DNA of 64,000 nucleotides, taken from positions 1,798,001 to 1,862,000 of the forward strand of contig NZ_VORA01000001.1 in the NCBI RefSeq assembly GCF_008477545.1, given 5' to 3'. Numbering within the stretch: position 1 is the stretch's first letter; each line of letters opens with the position of its first letter. Position numbers and translations under genes: made by a program. Under the pieces are notes generated by a model. That model was not told the origin of the DNA. It ran no database searches and saw only the letters and a program-made list of their open reading frames with translations. Positions 1 to 11,398 of this stretch are shown piece by piece. The DNA is from Roseibium aestuarii (GTDB lineage: Bacteria > Pseudomonadota > Alphaproteobacteria > Rhizobiales > Stappiaceae).

Positions 1-425
1 ATGGCGACGAACTCGACATTGAACGGGCCGATGTCGATCCGGTCGCCCTGATTGACGATGGTGACAGGCACTTCCTCGGCGCCCGGCTCGCTCTCGATCT
101 TGGCTTCCAGGAGCCCCGCCGTGAAGGGCGTGGCATAGACCGGAACCCGCAGGAAGGGCCAGAGATGGGCAATCGCCCCGTAGTGATCCTCATGGGCATG
201 GGTGATCACCATGCCCAGGATGTTGTCCGCTTCCTGTTCGAGGAAGGTGATGTCGGGGAAGACCAGATCGATGCCCGGCAGGTCGGGGCCGGCGAAGGAC
301 ACGCCGCAATCGACCATCAGCCACTTGCGCTTCTTGCCTTCACCGAACCCGTAAAGGGCCAGATTCATCCCGATTTCTCCCACGCCGCCAAGCGGCAGGA
401 AGACGATTTCCTTGGCAGATGCCAT
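1..425 (-). CDS. rnj: Ribonuclease J, N-terminal part (runs off the window)
   Basis: Metallo-beta-lactamase-fold endo/5'-exoribonuclease of RNA decay and maturation, cytoplasmic. Only the first 141 residues are in the window; the frame is open to base 1. The start MASAKEIVFLPLGG has GGAG about 6 bases upstream. The zinc-binding signature H76-A-H78-E-D80-H81 is intact and followed by the YGAIAHLWP stretch typical of RNase J. It lies about 50 bases after birA on the same strand, the order nuoN-birA-rnj found in many alphaproteobacteria, and is probably co-transcribed with the nuo operon tail. The beta-CASP and C-terminal domains are outside the window, so completeness cannot be judged. Confidence 0.93.
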   Translation of the reverse strand, partial: MASAKEIVFLPLGGVGEIGMNLALYGFGEGKKRKWLMVDCGVSFAGPDLPGIDLVFPDITFLEQEADNILGMVITHAHEDHYGAIAHLWPFLRVPVYATPFTAGLLEAKIESEPGAEEVPVTIVNQGDRIDIGPFNVEFVA

Positions 426-477
426 TCCTTACTCCAATTGTCCGTCTCCGAACGGCGAGCCTGGCTTTGAAAAAGCG

Positions 478-1275
478 CTACGAGCCGCCCAGAAACACAT
501 CACCGGCGAATATGATTTCGCGTTCGCCGTCCGCGCATTCCAGAATGAGATGACCGGTCGCATCCAGGTCGCGGAAGATCCCTCGGATCTCCCGGGAGCC
601 GTTGCGCACGCCAATCTCCATGCCGAGATGGGCCGCCCGGGCCAGCCAGGCGGTCCTGACAGCCGAAAAGCCCCCCTCTTCCTGCCAGATCCCCCGCCAG
701 ACGGAAAACCGCTCGATCAGAGCCTCGAACAGCCTGTCCGGGGAAATGTCGAAGCCCTCCGCCCGAAGGTCGGTGGTGGCATAAAGCCCGGCCTCCGGAT
801 GGCTCTGGCAGTTGACGCCAATCCCCAGCACCACGCAGTGGCGCCCGTCGATGCGCGGCTCGGCCTCCAGCAGGATGCCGGACACCTTGGCGCCACCGAT
901 CAGCAGGTCATTGGGCCACTTGAGGCGCACGAAGCCGCCATCCCGGCCAGGTCCCGACCCGTCGAAGCCGCAGACCCGCTCGACCGCCTCGGCCAGCGCA
1001 ACGGCTGCCACAAGCGGAAGCTCACCGATCCGCGCCCGCGGCTGCGGATCGACCATGAGATGGCTCGTATAAAGGTTTCCGGGGGGAGATGTCCAGAGGC
1101 GGCCGCGACGGCCCCTGCCCCCGGTCTGTTCGCGGGCAATGATCCAGAGATCGTCTGCCACGCCCTCACGGGCCCGCTCGAAGGCCGGCACCATGGTCGA
1201 GAGGACACTGTCGTGGCGCTCAATGCGCAGGCCCGGCACTTGCGATGCCGGGCCTGTGAGTGTCGTTGTCTTCAC
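478..1275 (-). CDS. birA: Biotin--[acetyl-CoA-carboxylase] ligase
   Basis: Activates biotin with ATP and transfers it to the lysine of the AccB carrier; an accB gene lies at 56071. The 265-residue protein has the ligase core only: GRGRRGR (53-59) for biotinyl-AMP binding, RLKWPND (117-123), K130 in GGAKVSGIL, and a short C-terminal SH3-like domain. It lacks the N-terminal winged helix of the E. coli repressor-ligase, so it is probably not a DNA-binding regulator. The start is GTG at 1275, 8 bases after the nuoN stop; upstream in-frame codons overlap nuoN and read as non-protein sequence. No clear ribosome-binding site precedes the GTG, which fits translational coupling to nuoN. The usual STN motif near residue 27 reads STM. 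Confidence 0.92.
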   Translation of the reverse strand: MKTTTLTGPASQVPGLRIERHDSVLSTMVPAFERAREGVADDLWIIAREQTGGRGRRGRLWTSPPGNLYTSHLMVDPQPRARIGELPLVAAVALAEAVERVCGFDGSGPGRDGGFVRLKWPNDLLIGGAKVSGILLEAEPRIDGRHCVVLGIGVNCQSHPEAGLYATTDLRAEGFDISPDRLFEALIERFSVWRGIWQEEGGFSAVRTAWLARAAHLGMEIGVRNGSREIRGIFRDLDATGHLILECADGEREIIFAGDVFLGGS

Positions 1276-1283
1276 GCGGACGC

Positions 1284-2726
1284 TCAGAACAGCGAGCCTG
1301 CGGCGGTCGCGGCCCCCTGGATGAAGGCGCTCGGCATGGCCCAGAAGAAGATCACCACCAGGCCCGACAGGCCGAGCACGACCCGAAGTTCCACCGGCAT
1401 CTTCTCGAAGGCTTCCTTCGGCTCGTCGAAGAACATCACCTTGATGACGCGCAGGTAGTAGTAGGCGCCGACCACGGAGAGAACCACGCCGATGATGGCG
1501 AGCGGATAGAGACCCGCTTCCACGGCAGCCGAGAAGACATACCACTTGGCGAAGAAGCCGATGAACGGCGGGATGCCGGCCAGCGAGAACATCAGGATCG
1601 CCAGCAGGATGGCCATCGACAGGTTGGTGCGGCTCAGGCCGGCCAGGTCCTCGATCTCCTCGACCATGCCATCCTTGCGGCGCATGCCGAGGATGCAGGC
1701 GAAGACGCCGAGGGTCATGGCCAGATAGGCGGTCATGTAGAACAGCACGCCCTGCACGCCGCCTTCGGTGCCGGCAGCAAGACCGACCAGCGCATACCCC
1801 ATGTGGCTGATGGAGGAATAGGCCATCAGGCGCTTGATGTTGGTCTGGCCGATGGCGGCAAAGGCACCAAGACCCATGGAGGCGATGGCGACGAAGACGA
1901 TCACCTGCTGCCAGTCGTGGGTCACCGGCTGGAAGCCATCGATCACGACGCGCACCAGCATGCCCATGGCGGCAACCTTGGGAGCGGCTGCCAGGAAGGC
2001 GGTCACCGGGGTCGGCGCGCCTTCATAGACGTCCGGGGTCCACATGTGGAACGGCACGGCGGAGATCTTGAAGGCCAGGCCTGCGAGCACGAAAACCAGA
2101 CCGATCACAAGACCGATGGAAGCACCGTTCTCGTGCAGGTGAGCGGCGATCTCCGGCAGGCCAATCTGGCCGGTGAAGCCATAGACCAGCGACATGCCAT
2201 AGAGCAGCATGCCCGAGGAGAGCGATCCAAGCACGAAGTACTTCAGGCCGGATTCCGTCGAACGCACGCTGTCCCGGTTGATGGCAGCCACGACATAGAG
2301 CGCGAAGGACTGCAGCTCGAGACCGAGGTACAGCGCGATCATGTCATGGGCGGAGACCATGAGCAGCATGCCGAGGGTCGCCAGCACGATGAGCACCGGA
2401 TACTCGAACTTGTCGAAGGCCTGGCTCTTGGCATAGGCCCAGGACATGGCGATCGCGAAGAACGAGCCGACCAGGATGACCAGCTTCAGGTAATAGGCAT
2501 AGTCGTCGAGGATGAAGGAGCCGGAGAAGGTCACCCCGTTCTTCGCGCCGAACGGCAGCACGAAGAGCGCGGTGGCCGCGATCAGGCCCATGGCCATGCC
2601 GTTGACCAGCGGCGACACCCGGTTTCCACCGAAGACGCCGATCATCAGCAGGACAAGCGCACCGAGCGCCAGGAAGATTTCCGGCAGGGCCGGAAGGAGA
2701 TCAGGCAGTTGTGTCATGTCAGACAT
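1284..2726 (-). CDS. nuoN: NADH-quinone oxidoreductase subunit N
   Basis: Antiporter-like proton-pumping membrane subunit of complex I, 480 residues, about 14 hydrophobic segments. Conserved pump features are visible: a charged glutamate/lysine pair in the middle helices, the [20 protein letters not shown] stretch typical of antiporter-like subunits, and [14 protein letters not shown]. It is the last nuo gene of the operon. Its start lies 24 bases after the nuoM stop, and its stop is 8 bases before the birA start. Confidence 0.98.
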   Translation of the reverse strand: MSDMTQLPDLLPALPEIFLALGALVLLMIGVFGGNRVSPLVNGMAMGLIAATALFVLPFGAKNGVTFSGSFILDDYAYYLKLVILVGSFFAIAMSWAYAKSQAFDKFEYPVLIVLATLGMLLMVSAHDMIALYLGLELQSFALYVVAAINRDSVRSTESGLKYFVLGSLSSGMLLYGMSLVYGFTGQIGLPEIAAHLHENGASIGLVIGLVFVLAGLAFKISAVPFHMWTPDVYEGAPTPVTAFLAAAPKVAAMGMLVRVVIDGFQPVTHDWQQVIVFVAIASMGLGAFAAIGQTNIKRLMAYSSISHMGYALVGLAAGTEGGVQGVLFYMTAYLAMTLGVFACILGMRRKDGMVEEIEDLAGLSRTNLSMAILLAILMFSLAGIPPFIGFFAKWYVFSAAVEAGLYPLAIIGVVLSVVGAYYYLRVIKVMFFDEPKEAFEKMPVELRVVLGLSGLVVIFFWAMPSAFIQGAATAAGSLF

Positions 2727-2750
2727 GTGCTTTCATCTCGCCTTTGACGG

Positions 2751-4271
2751 TCAGTGGGCCGGCGCTGCGGCGTTCTGGACATGTCCAGCCGCCTCGAGCG
2801 CTGCCTGGTAGTTGTGAATGAGCTGATCCACCGCGCCCTGTGTCACGTCCAGGATCGCCATCGGATAGAAGCCGAAGAAGATCGTCAGGACGATGAGCGG
2901 TACGAGGATCACCTTCTCGCGCAGGTTCAGGTCGAGGATCGACTTGAGGCTTTCCTTCTCCAGCGGGCCGAAGACGACCCGGCGGTAGAGGAACAGCGCG
3001 TAGGCGGCCGACAGGATCACGCCGGATGTGGCGAAGAAGGCCACCCAGGTGTTCGCCCGGTAGGCGCCGAGCAGGGTGAGGATTTCGCCCACGAAGCCCG
3101 AGGTGCCCGGAAGGCCCACGTTCGCCATGGTGAAGATCAGGAAGGCCACCGCGTATTTCGGCATGCGCGACACCAGGCCGCCATAAGCCGCGATCTCGCG
3201 GGTGTGCATCCGGTCATAGACCACGCCGACGCAGAGGAAGAGCGCGCCGGAGACGATGCCGTGGGAGAGCATCTGGAAGATGCCGCCCTGCACGCCCTGC
3301 TCGTTCATCGTGAAGATGCCCATGGTCACGTAGCCCATGTGGGCGACGGAGGAATAGGCGATCAGCTTCTTGATGTCTTCCTGGGCCAGCGCCACCAGCG
3401 AGGTGTAGACGATCGCCACCACGGACAGGGTGAAGACCATCGGCGCGAACAGGTCGGACGCCAGCGGGAACATCGGCAGCGAGAAGCGCAGGAAGCCGTA
3501 GCCGCCGAGCTTCAGCAGGATGCCCGCCAGAATGACGGAACCGGCGGTCGGCGCTTCCACGTGCGCATCCGGCAGCCAGGTGTGAACCGGCCACATGGGC
3601 ATCTTCACCGCAAAGCTGGCGAAGAAGGCGAGCCACAGCCAGGTCTGCATGGACGCCGGGAACTCGTGGCCGAGCAGCACGGTGATGTCGGTGGTCCCGG
3701 CATTCCAGTACATGGCCATGATGGCGATCAGCATCAGCACGGAGCCGAGCAGCGTGTAGAGGAAGAACTTGTAGGACGCATAGACGCGGCGTGCGCCACC
3801 CCACACCCCGATGATCAGGAACATCGGGATCAGGCCAGCCTCGAAGAAGACGTAGAAGACCATCAGGTCGAGCGCGCAGAACACGCCGATCATGAGGGTT
3901 TCCAGCACGAGGAAGGCAATCATGTATTCCTTCACCCGCTTCTGCACGCTCTCCCAGGAGGCAAGCACGCAGAAGGGCATCAGGAAGGCAGAGAGCACGA
4001 CGAAGAGGATCGAGATCCCGTCGACACCCATGCGGTAGGAAATGCCGCCGCCGAGCCAGTCCTTTTCCTCCACGAACTGGAAGTCCGGGTTGGAATAGTC
4101 GAAGCCCGCCCAGAGCATGAGCGACACCGCGAAGGTGAAGAGCGTGGTGACCAGCGCAACCATGCGGATGTTGCGCTTGCCGCCCTCGTCATCCCCCGGA
4201 ACGAGGAGGATGAAGAGGACACCGATCAGCGGAAGGAACGTGACCGTCGAGAGAATTGGCCAGTCGATCAT
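2751..4271 (-). CDS. nuoM: NADH-quinone oxidoreductase subunit M
   Basis: Antiporter-like proton-pumping subunit of the complex I membrane arm, 506 residues with about 14 membrane helices. Diagnostic stretches are [19 protein letters not shown] followed by [17 protein letters not shown], and the lysine-containing [18 protein letters not shown]. The start codon overlaps the nuoL stop by one base (ATGA-type overlap), so the two are translationally coupled. The C-terminus ends in a short alanine-rich tail. Confidence 0.98.
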   Translation of the reverse strand: MIDWPILSTVTFLPLIGVLFILLVPGDDEGGKRNIRMVALVTTLFTFAVSLMLWAGFDYSNPDFQFVEEKDWLGGGISYRMGVDGISILFVVLSAFLMPFCVLASWESVQKRVKEYMIAFLVLETLMIGVFCALDLMVFYVFFEAGLIPMFLIIGVWGGARRVYASYKFFLYTLLGSVLMLIAIMAMYWNAGTTDITVLLGHEFPASMQTWLWLAFFASFAVKMPMWPVHTWLPDAHVEAPTAGSVILAGILLKLGGYGFLRFSLPMFPLASDLFAPMVFTLSVVAIVYTSLVALAQEDIKKLIAYSSVAHMGYVTMGIFTMNEQGVQGGIFQMLSHGIVSGALFLCVGVVYDRMHTREIAAYGGLVSRMPKYAVAFLIFTMANVGLPGTSGFVGEILTLLGAYRANTWVAFFATSGVILSAAYALFLYRRVVFGPLEKESLKSILDLNLREKVILVPLIVLTIFFGFYPMAILDVTQGAVDQLIHNYQAALEAAGHVQNAAAPAH

Positions 4272-6268
4272 CAGTGAGCTCCTCCGGTGCCGGCACCGGT
4301 AAACATCGACCAGGTGACCAGGGCCGCTACCCCGATCAGCATGGCAAAGGCGTAGTGGTAGAGATAGCCGGTCTGCAGCTTGACCACCCAGGTGGTGACA
4401 TTCTGCACGCGGGCGGCGATGCCGTTCGGGCCGAAGCCGTCGATCACGGTGCCGTCACCCTTCTTCCACAGCGTGCGGCCGAGCCACTTGGCCGGGCGCA
4501 CGAAGAGGAAGTCATAGGCCTCGTCGAAGTACCACTTGTTGAGCAGGAACTGGTAGAGACCAGAGTGCTGCTCGGCGAGCTTCTTCGGCAGGTCCGGCTT
4601 GCGCAGGTAGAAGATGTAGGCGACGACGAAACCGCCGGCCATCATCACGAAGGGCGACACCTTCACCCAGCCCGGCACTTCATGCATGGCGTGCAGGATG
4701 TGGTTTTCCGGCCCCATGAAGATCGCGCCCTTCCAGAAGTGCTCGAAGCCTTCGCCGACGAACACCCCGTAGAACACCATGCCCGCAAGCACGGCACCGA
4801 CAGAGAGCAGGACCAGCGGGAACAGCATGATCCAGGGGCTCTCGTGCACGTGGCTCATCACGTCGACGGGCGCACGCGGCTTGCCATGGAAGGTCATGAA
4901 GGTCAGACGCCAGGAGTAGAAGGACGTCAGGCCGGCGGCGATCACGGTCAGCCAGAAGGCATACTGGCTCATGGCGTTGTGACCTGCATAGGCTGCCTCG
5001 ATGACCGCATCCTTGGAGATGAAGCCGGCAAAGCCGATGTGGGTGAAGGGAATGCCGACACCGGTCAGGGCCACGGTCCCGATGAACATGGTCCAGTAGG
5101 TCCAGGGAATGTGCTTCCGCAGGCCACCCATCTTGCGCATGTCCTGCTCGTCGGAGACCGCGTGGATCACGGAACCGGCGCATAGGAAGAGCAGAGCCTT
5201 GAAGAAGGCGTGGGTGAAGAGGTGGAACACGCCGATCGAATAGGCGCCGACGCCGAGGGCCACGAACATGTAGCCGAGCTGCGAACAGGTCGAATAGGCG
5301 ATCACGCGCTTGATGTCGTTCTGCACCAGACCGACGGTCGCGGCGAAGAACGCCGTGGTCGCACCGAAGAAGGTGACGACGGTCAGCGCGGTGTGGGACA
5401 GCTCGAACAGCGGCGACAGGCGGGCAACCATGAAGACGCCCGCGGTCACCATCGTGGCCGCATGGATCAGCGCCGACACCGGGGTCGGGCCTTCCATGGC
5501 GTCCGGCAGCCAGGTGTGCAGCAGGAACTGCGCCGACTTGCCCATGGCGCCCATGAAGAGCAGCAGGCAGACGACGGTCATTGCCGCGTGGGTGTCCAGG
5601 TGATAGCCGAGGAACTCGAAGGAGGCCTCATGCGCGATCTCGCCCTGGCCGCCGAGCGCGATGGCCTGGTTGAAGATCGTCTGCAGGTCGATGCTGTCGA
5701 ACAGGACGAAGGTGCCGAAGATGCCGAGCGCAAACCCGAAGTCGCCGACGCGGTTGACGACGAAGGCCTTCATGGCGGCTGCGTTCGCGGACGGCTTGTG
5801 GAACCAGAAGCCGATCAGCAGATACGACGCCAGACCCACGCCTTCCCAGCCGAAGAACATCTGCAGCAGGTTGTCGGAGGTCACCAGCGAGAGCATGGCG
5901 AAGGTGAAGAGCGACAAATAGGCAAAGAAGCGCGGACGATGCGGATCATGGTGCATGTAGCCGCGGGAATACCAGTGAACCAGCGCGGACACCGAGTTCA
6001 CCACGACCAGCATGACGACGGTCAGCGTGTCGACCCGGATGCCCCAGGTCACGTCGAGCGCCCCGGCGCTGATCCAGCGCATGATCTCGATCTGCACCAG
6101 CTTCGTGTCGCCGTAGCCGATGGTGAAGAAGGCGACCCACGACAGGATCGCGGAGGCGGTGACCAGCGTCGCGGTCACGATTTCGCTGGCCTTGGGCCCG
6201 ATCATGCGCCCAAACAGGCCGGCAATCAGGAAGCCGATCAGCGGCAGGAATACGATGGCGGTATACAT
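4271..6268 (-). CDS. nuoL: NADH-quinone oxidoreductase subunit L
   Basis: Largest antiporter-like subunit of complex I, 665 residues, at the distal end of the membrane arm. The core holds [20 protein letters not shown], the following [15 protein letters not shown] and the helix with [16 protein letters not shown]. The extra C-terminal part (about residues 510-665) matches the long lateral amphipathic helix that runs along NuoM and NuoN, followed by a final membrane helix. Six bases separate it from nuoK. The length is normal for alphaproteobacteria. Confidence 0.98.
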   Translation of the reverse strand: MYTAIVFLPLIGFLIAGLFGRMIGPKASEIVTATLVTASAILSWVAFFTIGYGDTKLVQIEIMRWISAGALDVTWGIRVDTLTVVMLVVVNSVSALVHWYSRGYMHHDPHRPRFFAYLSLFTFAMLSLVTSDNLLQMFFGWEGVGLASYLLIGFWFHKPSANAAAMKAFVVNRVGDFGFALGIFGTFVLFDSIDLQTIFNQAIALGGQGEIAHEASFEFLGYHLDTHAAMTVVCLLLFMGAMGKSAQFLLHTWLPDAMEGPTPVSALIHAATMVTAGVFMVARLSPLFELSHTALTVVTFFGATTAFFAATVGLVQNDIKRVIAYSTCSQLGYMFVALGVGAYSIGVFHLFTHAFFKALLFLCAGSVIHAVSDEQDMRKMGGLRKHIPWTYWTMFIGTVALTGVGIPFTHIGFAGFISKDAVIEAAYAGHNAMSQYAFWLTVIAAGLTSFYSWRLTFMTFHGKPRAPVDVMSHVHESPWIMLFPLVLLSVGAVLAGMVFYGVFVGEGFEHFWKGAIFMGPENHILHAMHEVPGWVKVSPFVMMAGGFVVAYIFYLRKPDLPKKLAEQHSGLYQFLLNKWYFDEAYDFLFVRPAKWLGRTLWKKGDGTVIDGFGPNGIAARVQNVTTWVVKLQTGYLYHYAFAMLIGVAALVTWSMFTGAGTGGAH

Positions 6269-6274
6269 TCGCTC

Positions 6275-6583
6275 CTAGCCCTTCATCGAATTGATGTCTT
6301 CCACGGCAATGGAGCCGCGGTTCCGGTAATAGACGACCAGGATGGCCAGACCGATGGCCGCTTCAGCGGCGGCAACCGTCAGCACCAGCATGGTGAAGAT
6401 CTGGCCCATCAGGTCTCCCAGGAAGGAAGAAAAGGATACCAGGTTGATATTCACCGCGAGCAGAAGAAGCTCGATGGACATCAAGATGACGATCACGTTT
6501 TTCCGATTCAGAAAGATCCCGAAGATCCCGATCGTGAACAGAATGGCTGCGACCGTCAGATAGTGCGACAGACCGATTTCCAT
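6275..6583 (-). CDS. nuoK: NADH-quinone oxidoreductase subunit K
   Basis: Small three-helix membrane subunit (102 residues) linking the Q module to the pumping subunits. The conserved membrane glutamates are present: E38 in the [10 protein letters not shown] stretch and E74 in [11 protein letters not shown]. It starts MEIGLSHYL, the common alphaproteobacterial N-terminus. A gap of about 120 bases separates it from nuoJ upstream; nuoL follows after 6 bases. Confidence 0.98.
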   Translation of the reverse strand: MEIGLSHYLTVAAILFTIGIFGIFLNRKNVIVILMSIELLLLAVNINLVSFSSFLGDLMGQIFTMLVLTVAAAEAAIGLAILVVYYRNRGSIAVEDINSMKG

Positions 6584-6706
6584 GGGCGCCTCGCCGTGCT
6601 CCCCCTCGTTAAATCCAACCGGTCAGGAGCGTAGAAGGTGCCGCTCGTGCCGGATCATGCGTATGTTCGGACCAGGCCCCGGAAAGAGGCCGGCCCGGAA
6701 GAGTCC

Positions 6707-7321
6707 TCAGATGCCCTTGCCGCTTTCCACCTTGCGGATCTCGACCGAGGTGGCGGGATTGCGGGCAACCTGTGCAGAAATATCCTGCCGCTTGACGAAT
6801 TCCTTGTGGCGCAGCGTCAGCACGATTGCGCCGATCATCGCCACCAGAAGGATCAGACCTGCCAGCTGGAAGAAGAAGATGTACTTGGTGTAGAGCACCG
6901 CGCCGAGCGCCTCGACGTTCGAGGCCAGCTCGAGCGACGGGGTCGGATGCGCCGTGTGACCGGCAAGCTCCGGAGAGATGGCCCAGCCACCCAGCGCCAG
7001 GATGAGCTCGATCAGCAGGATGATGCCGATCAGCGCGCCCACCGGCATGTACTGCAGGAAGCCCTGGCGCAGCTCGACGAAGTCCACGTCCAGCATCATC
7101 ACCACGAAGAGGAACAGCACCGCGACCGCGCCGACGTAGACGACGACCAGCAGCAGCGCCAGATATTCCGCTCCGAGCAGGATGAAGAGCCCCGACGAGT
7201 TGACGAAGGCCAGGATGAGGAACAGGACCGAGTGGACCGGGTTGCGGGAGGCGATCACCATGAAGGCGGAAGCCACCGTCACACCGGCGAACAGATAGAA
7301 GAAAAGGGCGCTCAGGATCAT
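6707..7321 (-). CDS. nuoJ: NADH-quinone oxidoreductase subunit J
   Basis: Membrane subunit of complex I (204 residues, five helices), forming the E-channel with NuoK and NuoH. The signature NPVHSVLFLILAFVNSSGLF and the following AEYLALLLVVVYVGAVAVL stretch, with its pi-bulge region, are clear. The C-terminus is a charged cytoplasmic tail (RKVESGKGI). A gap of 114 bases separates it from nuoI and one of 123 bases from nuoK, wider than other gaps in this operon. Neither gap holds a recognisable gene or terminator. Confidence 0.98.
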   Translation of the reverse strand: MILSALFFYLFAGVTVASAFMVIASRNPVHSVLFLILAFVNSSGLFILLGAEYLALLLVVVYVGAVAVLFLFVVMMLDVDFVELRQGFLQYMPVGALIGIILLIELILALGGWAISPELAGHTAHPTPSLELASNVEALGAVLYTKYIFFFQLAGLILLVAMIGAIVLTLRHKEFVKRQDISAQVARNPATSVEIRKVESGKGI

Positions 7322-7435
7322 TGAAAGACCTGCCTGTCGTCTGGCCGAAGCCGGGAGTGGAGCGCGGGGCGCGCACGTGGCGGACCGGATTGTCCGCGGG
7401 GCTGCCCCGTCCCCGGATTGAAATTCGTTGTGCCC

Positions 7436-7924
7436 TTAACGGTAGGGCGCGTCCAAAGCGATGTTGCGGGCGATTTCCCGCTCCCACCGGTCGCCGTTCG
7501 CGAGGAGCTTTTCTTTGTTGTAGTAGAGCTCTTCACGGGTCTCGGTGGCGAATTCGAAGTTCGGGCCTTCAACGATGGCATCCACCGGGCAGGCTTCCTG
7601 ACAGAAGCCGCAGTAGATGCACTTCACCATGTCGATGTCGTAGCGCGTGGTGCGGCGGGTGCCGTCATTGCGCCGCGGACCGGCCTCGATGGTGATCGCC
7701 TGTGCCGGGCAGATGGCCTCGCACAGCTTGCAGGCGATGCAGCGTTCTTCCCCGTTCGGATAGCGGCGCAGCGCATGCTCGCCCCGGAACCGCGGGCTCA
7801 CCTCCCCCTTTTCGAAGGGGTAGTTGATCGTTGCCTTCGGCTTGAAGAAATAGCGCATGGCAAGGAAGAACGCCGAGACGAACTCCTTCAGAAAGAGCGA
7901 TTTGGCGGCCTGATCAAGTCCCAT
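7436..7924 (-). CDS. nuoI: NADH-quinone oxidoreductase subunit I
   Basis: Ferredoxin-like subunit of the Q module carrying clusters N6a and N6b, 162 residues. Two classic 4Fe-4S motifs are present: C62, C65, C68, C72 ([11 protein letters not shown]) and C102, C105, C108, C112 ([11 protein letters not shown]), each followed by Pro. The N-terminus is an amphipathic membrane-surface helix. A strong purine-rich ribosome-binding site (AAGGGAAGG) lies upstream. The start is 25 bases after the stop of the small membrane-protein gene at 7950-8186. Confidence 0.98.
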   Translation of the reverse strand: MGLDQAAKSLFLKEFVSAFFLAMRYFFKPKATINYPFEKGEVSPRFRGEHALRRYPNGEERCIACKLCEAICPAQAITIEAGPRRNDGTRRTTRYDIDMVKCIYCGFCQEACPVDAIVEGPNFEFATETREELYYNKEKLLANGDRWEREIARNIALDAPYR

Positions 7925-7949
7925 CGCTGGTGCCTTCCCTTAAAATCCC

Positions 7950-8186
7950 TCAGCCGGCAAGACTTATGCCGGCCCAATATCCAATGATCGGAAACGCGAC
8001 CAAGGGACAACCTAAACTCAGGGCCCGGATCTGGGCCTGGTACCGGACGAGGATGCTGTTGCCAGCCCCCTCGCCTCTCTTGCGTTCTGCCTGCGCTCCC
8101 AGGATCCCCGAGAGGACCTTGCCGTCGAGCCAGCCCAGATACAATCCGAGCCCGGCTCCGATCAGCCCTGCGAGCGACGGGGTCAT
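7950..8186 (-). CDS. Small unknown membrane protein inside the nuo operon
   Basis: A 78-residue open frame between nuoH and nuoI. It has two hydrophobic glycine-rich segments (about residues 5-20 and 56-77) flanking a basic, charged middle (AERKRGEGAG). The ribosome-binding site GAGGGA sits about 8 bases before the ATG and overlaps the nuoH stop region. Spacing to both neighbours is tight (11 and 25 bases), so it is expressed with complex I. No family was recognised. It could be an accessory or assembly subunit of complex I, or an unrelated passenger. Translation is supported by context and ribosome-binding site, not by homology. Confidence 0.65.
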   Translation of the reverse strand: MTPSLAGLIGAGLGLYLGWLDGKVLSGILGAQAERKRGEGAGNSILVRYQAQIRALSLGCPLVAFPIIGYWAGISLAG

Positions 8187-8197
8187 GCCCGCGTCCC

Positions 8198-9259
8198 TCA
8201 GGCGCCGGGCTGGGGCGCCCAGCCGGTCGCCATCAGCACGGCCGCCACGATCACCACCATGGCCAGCGACAGCGGCAGGAAGACCTTCCAGCCCAGGCGC
8301 ATCAGCTGGTCATAGCGGTAGCGCGGGACCATGGCCTTCACCATCGCGAACATGAAGAAGCCGAGCAGGCACTTCAGGATGAACCAGATGACGCCCGGCA
8401 CCCAGGTGAAGGGCGCGAAGTCGAACGGCGGCAGCCATCCACCCATGAAGAAGATGGTCATCAGGGCGCACATCAGGCAGATCGCCACATATTCGCCGAG
8501 CATGAACATCATGTACGGGGTGGAGCCATATTCCACCATGAAGCCGGCAACCAGCTCGGATTCCGCTTCCGCAAGATCGAAGGGCGGACGGTTCGTCTCG
8601 GCCAGGGCAGAGATGAAGAACACCACGAACATCGGGAAGAGCGGCAGCCAGTACCAGTTGAGGATGGACAGCCACGGCAGGCCGATCATGGTCGCCAGAC
8701 CGGTTTCCTGAGAATGGACGATTTCCGACAGGTTCAGCGACCCGGCGCACATCAGCACCGTCACGATGACGAAGCCGATGGACACTTCATAGGACACCAT
8801 CTGGGCCGCAGCACGCAGGGCCGACAGGAACGGATACTTGGAGTTGGACGCCCAACCGCCGATGATCACCCCGTAGACTTCCAGCGACGACACGGCGAAG
8901 ACGAAGAGCACGCCCACGTTGATGTTGGAAATCACCCAGCCATCGGCCACCGGGATCACCGCCCATGCGGCCAGCGCCAGCATCACGGAAACCAGCGGCG
9001 CCAGCAGGAAGAGCACTTTGTTGGAGCCCGACGGGATCACCGGTTCCTTCAGAACGAATTTCAGAAGGTCGGCGAAACTCTGCAGCAGGCCCCAGGGACC
9101 CACCACGTTCGGGCCGCGGCGGAGCTGGACGGCTGCCCAGATCTTGCGGTCCGCATAGAGGATGTAGGCGACGAGAACCAGCAGCACCACCATGAGGAGG
9201 ATGCTCTGGAAGGCCATCCAAAGAAAGGGAAAGCCGTAGGTCGTCATGAAGTCCGACAT
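8198..9259 (-). CDS. nuoH: NADH-quinone oxidoreductase subunit H
   Basis: Membrane subunit that forms the quinone-binding chamber with NuoB and NuoD, 353 residues, eight helices. Signature stretches are [18 protein letters not shown], the acidic loop [20 protein letters not shown], and [13 protein letters not shown]. The start chosen is [10 protein letters not shown] at 9259, 16 bases downstream of the nuoG stop; a longer in-frame extension reaches into nuoG and is arginine-rich, not protein-like. The methionine at codon 5 is an alternative start. Confidence 0.97.
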   Translation of the reverse strand: MSDFMTTYGFPFLWMAFQSILLMVVLLVLVAYILYADRKIWAAVQLRRGPNVVGPWGLLQSFADLLKFVLKEPVIPSGSNKVLFLLAPLVSVMLALAAWAVIPVADGWVISNINVGVLFVFAVSSLEVYGVIIGGWASNSKYPFLSALRAAAQMVSYEVSIGFVIVTVLMCAGSLNLSEIVHSQETGLATMIGLPWLSILNWYWLPLFPMFVVFFISALAETNRPPFDLAEAESELVAGFMVEYGSTPYMMFMLGEYVAICLMCALMTIFFMGGWLPPFDFAPFTWVPGVIWFILKCLLGFFMFAMVKAMVPRYRYDQLMRLGWKVFLPLSLAMVVIVAAVLMATGWAPQPGA

Positions 9260-9275
9260 GGTTCGCCCCTGCCCC

Positions 9276-11372
9276 TTATTCCGCTGCCACCGCCGCGCGC
9301 GCCTTGGCGAGAGCGGAGCATTCCGCCATCGTCTTGGAGGCCCGTGCGATCGGGTTGGTGAGATAGAATTCGTTGACCGCGTTGGCAAAGCCTGCGGCTT
9401 CCAGGTTGCCGGCCAGACCGCTCAGCCCCTTCAGATCCTCGATCGAGCCGGCTTCGATGCCGTCGATGGTGAGGAAATGCGGGAACTCGGCCGCCAGCTT
9501 GGCGCGCAGCGCCCCCAGCGTGTCGAAGGGCAGAGCCTGACCAAGCACGGCGGAGAGTGCACGCAGGATCGCCCAGTCCTCGCGGGCCTCGCCCACGGGG
9601 AAACCGGCGCGGTTGCCCTGCTGCACACGGCCTTCCGTGTTCACATAGGTGCCCGACTTTTCCGTATAGGTCGCGCCCGGGAGGATCACGTCCGCCGCGT
9701 GGGCGCCGCGGTCACCATGGGTGCCGATATAGACGGTGAAAGTGGACTTGAACGCGTCCAGATCCAGTTCGTCCGCGCCGAGCAGGAAGAGCACGTCCAG
9801 CTCGCCCTTCTCGCCGGCATGCTGCATGTCGAGAACCGACTTGCCGCCCTCGCCCGGCACGAAGCCGATGTCGAGACCGCCGACGCGGCTGGCCGCCGTG
9901 TGCAGGACGTTGAAGCCGTTCCAGTCGGCAGAGATCGCGCCGACCGCATCGGCCAGCTTGATCGCGTGACCGAGAACGGACGGACCGTCGACCCGCGACA
10001 GGGCGCCCTGACCGACGATGATCATCGGACGCTTGGCGCCCTTCAGCACGTCGAGGAAGGAGCCGTTGCCCGCGACCAGATCGGCCAGCGTGTCGGTGCC
10101 TGCACCCACATAGGTGGTATCGTAGGTCAGGTCGGCCGCCTGGCCGATGACGCCGATCTTGCAGCCGCCCTTGCGCCACTGCTTGCGGATCCGGGCATTA
10201 AGCACCGGAGCCTCGAGGCGCGGGTTGGAGCCGATGATCAGGATGGCGTCGGCCTCTTCGATCCCCTCGATGGAGGAGTTGAAGATATAGCTGGCGCGGC
10301 CGTTGGCCGGATGCAGCTTGGACCCGTCCTGACGGCAGTCGATGTGGGCGGAGCCGAGCGCGGTCATGAGGCTCTTGAGAGCGTACATTTCCTCGACCGA
10401 AGCCAGATCGCCAGCAATGGCGCCCATGCGGTCGCCGGAGGTCGCCTTGACCTTCTCGGCAATGATGCGGAACGCCTCGGACCAGGTGACCGGCTGCAGG
10501 CGGCCATCGACCTTGGCATAGGGCCGGTCGAGACGCTGGGTGCGCAGGCCGTCCCAGATGTAGCGGGACTTGTCGGAGATCCACTCCTCGTTCACCGCCT
10601 CGTTCAGGCGCGGCATGATGCGCATGACTTCGCGGCCACGGGTGTCGACCCGGATGGCAGAGCCGACAGCGTCCATCACGTCGACGCTTTCGGTCTTCAC
10701 CAGTTCCCAGGGACGGGCATGGAATTCATAGGGCTTGTGGGTCAGTGCGCCCACCGGGCACAGGTCCGCCACGTTGCCCTGCATTTCGGAAGACAGAGCG
10801 GCTTCCAGATAGGTGGTGATCTCCGCGTCCTCGCCACGGCCGATCAGGCCCATGTCGGTGACACCGCAGACTTCCGTCGTGAAGCGCACGCAACGGGTGC
10901 AGTGGATGCAGCGGGTCATGATCGTCTTGATCAGCGGCCCGATGTTCTTGTTCTCCACCGCACGCTTGTTCTCGTGGAAGCGCGAGCCGTCGACCCCGTA
11001 GGCCATGGCCTGGTCCTGCAGGTCGCACTCGCCGCCCTGGTCACAGATCGGGCAATCCAGCGGGTGGTTGATGAGCAGGAACTCCATCACCCCTTCGCGG
11101 GCCTTCTTGACCATCGGGCTCTTGGTTTCCACCACCGGCGGTTCGCCGTTCGGGCCCGGACGCAGGTCGCGCACGGACATGGCGCAAGAGGCGGTCGGCT
11201 TGGGCGGTCCGCCCTTCACTTCCACCAGACACATGCGGCAGTTGCCCGCGATCGACAGGCGCTCGTGGTAACAGAAACGCGGCACTTCGGCGCCAGCGGC
11301 TTCACAGGCCTGAAGCACCGTGTAGTCCGACGGGACATCAACCTCATTGCCGTCGATGATCAGCTTTGTCAT
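9276..11372 (-). CDS. nuoG: NADH-quinone oxidoreductase subunit G
   Basis: Large peripheral-arm subunit, 698 residues. The N-terminal 2Fe-2S ferredoxin domain has C34, C45, C48 and C63. Next come the HENKRAV region with the His/Cys-ligated 4Fe-4S site ([14 protein letters not shown]), then [17 protein letters not shown] with downstream CPVGAL. The remainder is a molybdopterin-oxidoreductase-like fold that binds no cofactor in this family. It passes electrons from NuoF to NuoI. It lies 26 bases from nuoF. Confidence 0.97.
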   Translation of the reverse strand: MTKLIIDGNEVDVPSDYTVLQACEAAGAEVPRFCYHERLSIAGNCRMCLVEVKGGPPKPTASCAMSVRDLRPGPNGEPPVVETKSPMVKKAREGVMEFLLINHPLDCPICDQGGECDLQDQAMAYGVDGSRFHENKRAVENKNIGPLIKTIMTRCIHCTRCVRFTTEVCGVTDMGLIGRGEDAEITTYLEAALSSEMQGNVADLCPVGALTHKPYEFHARPWELVKTESVDVMDAVGSAIRVDTRGREVMRIMPRLNEAVNEEWISDKSRYIWDGLRTQRLDRPYAKVDGRLQPVTWSEAFRIIAEKVKATSGDRMGAIAGDLASVEEMYALKSLMTALGSAHIDCRQDGSKLHPANGRASYIFNSSIEGIEEADAILIIGSNPRLEAPVLNARIRKQWRKGGCKIGVIGQAADLTYDTTYVGAGTDTLADLVAGNGSFLDVLKGAKRPMIIVGQGALSRVDGPSVLGHAIKLADAVGAISADWNGFNVLHTAASRVGGLDIGFVPGEGGKSVLDMQHAGEKGELDVLFLLGADELDLDAFKSTFTVYIGTHGDRGAHAADVILPGATYTEKSGTYVNTEGRVQQGNRAGFPVGEAREDWAILRALSAVLGQALPFDTLGALRAKLAAEFPHFLTIDGIEAGSIEDLKGLSGLAGNLEAAGFANAVNEFYLTNPIARASKTMAECSALAKARAAVAAE

Positions 11373-11398
11373 CGCCTGCTCTCCAAATCCCGTTCCAA

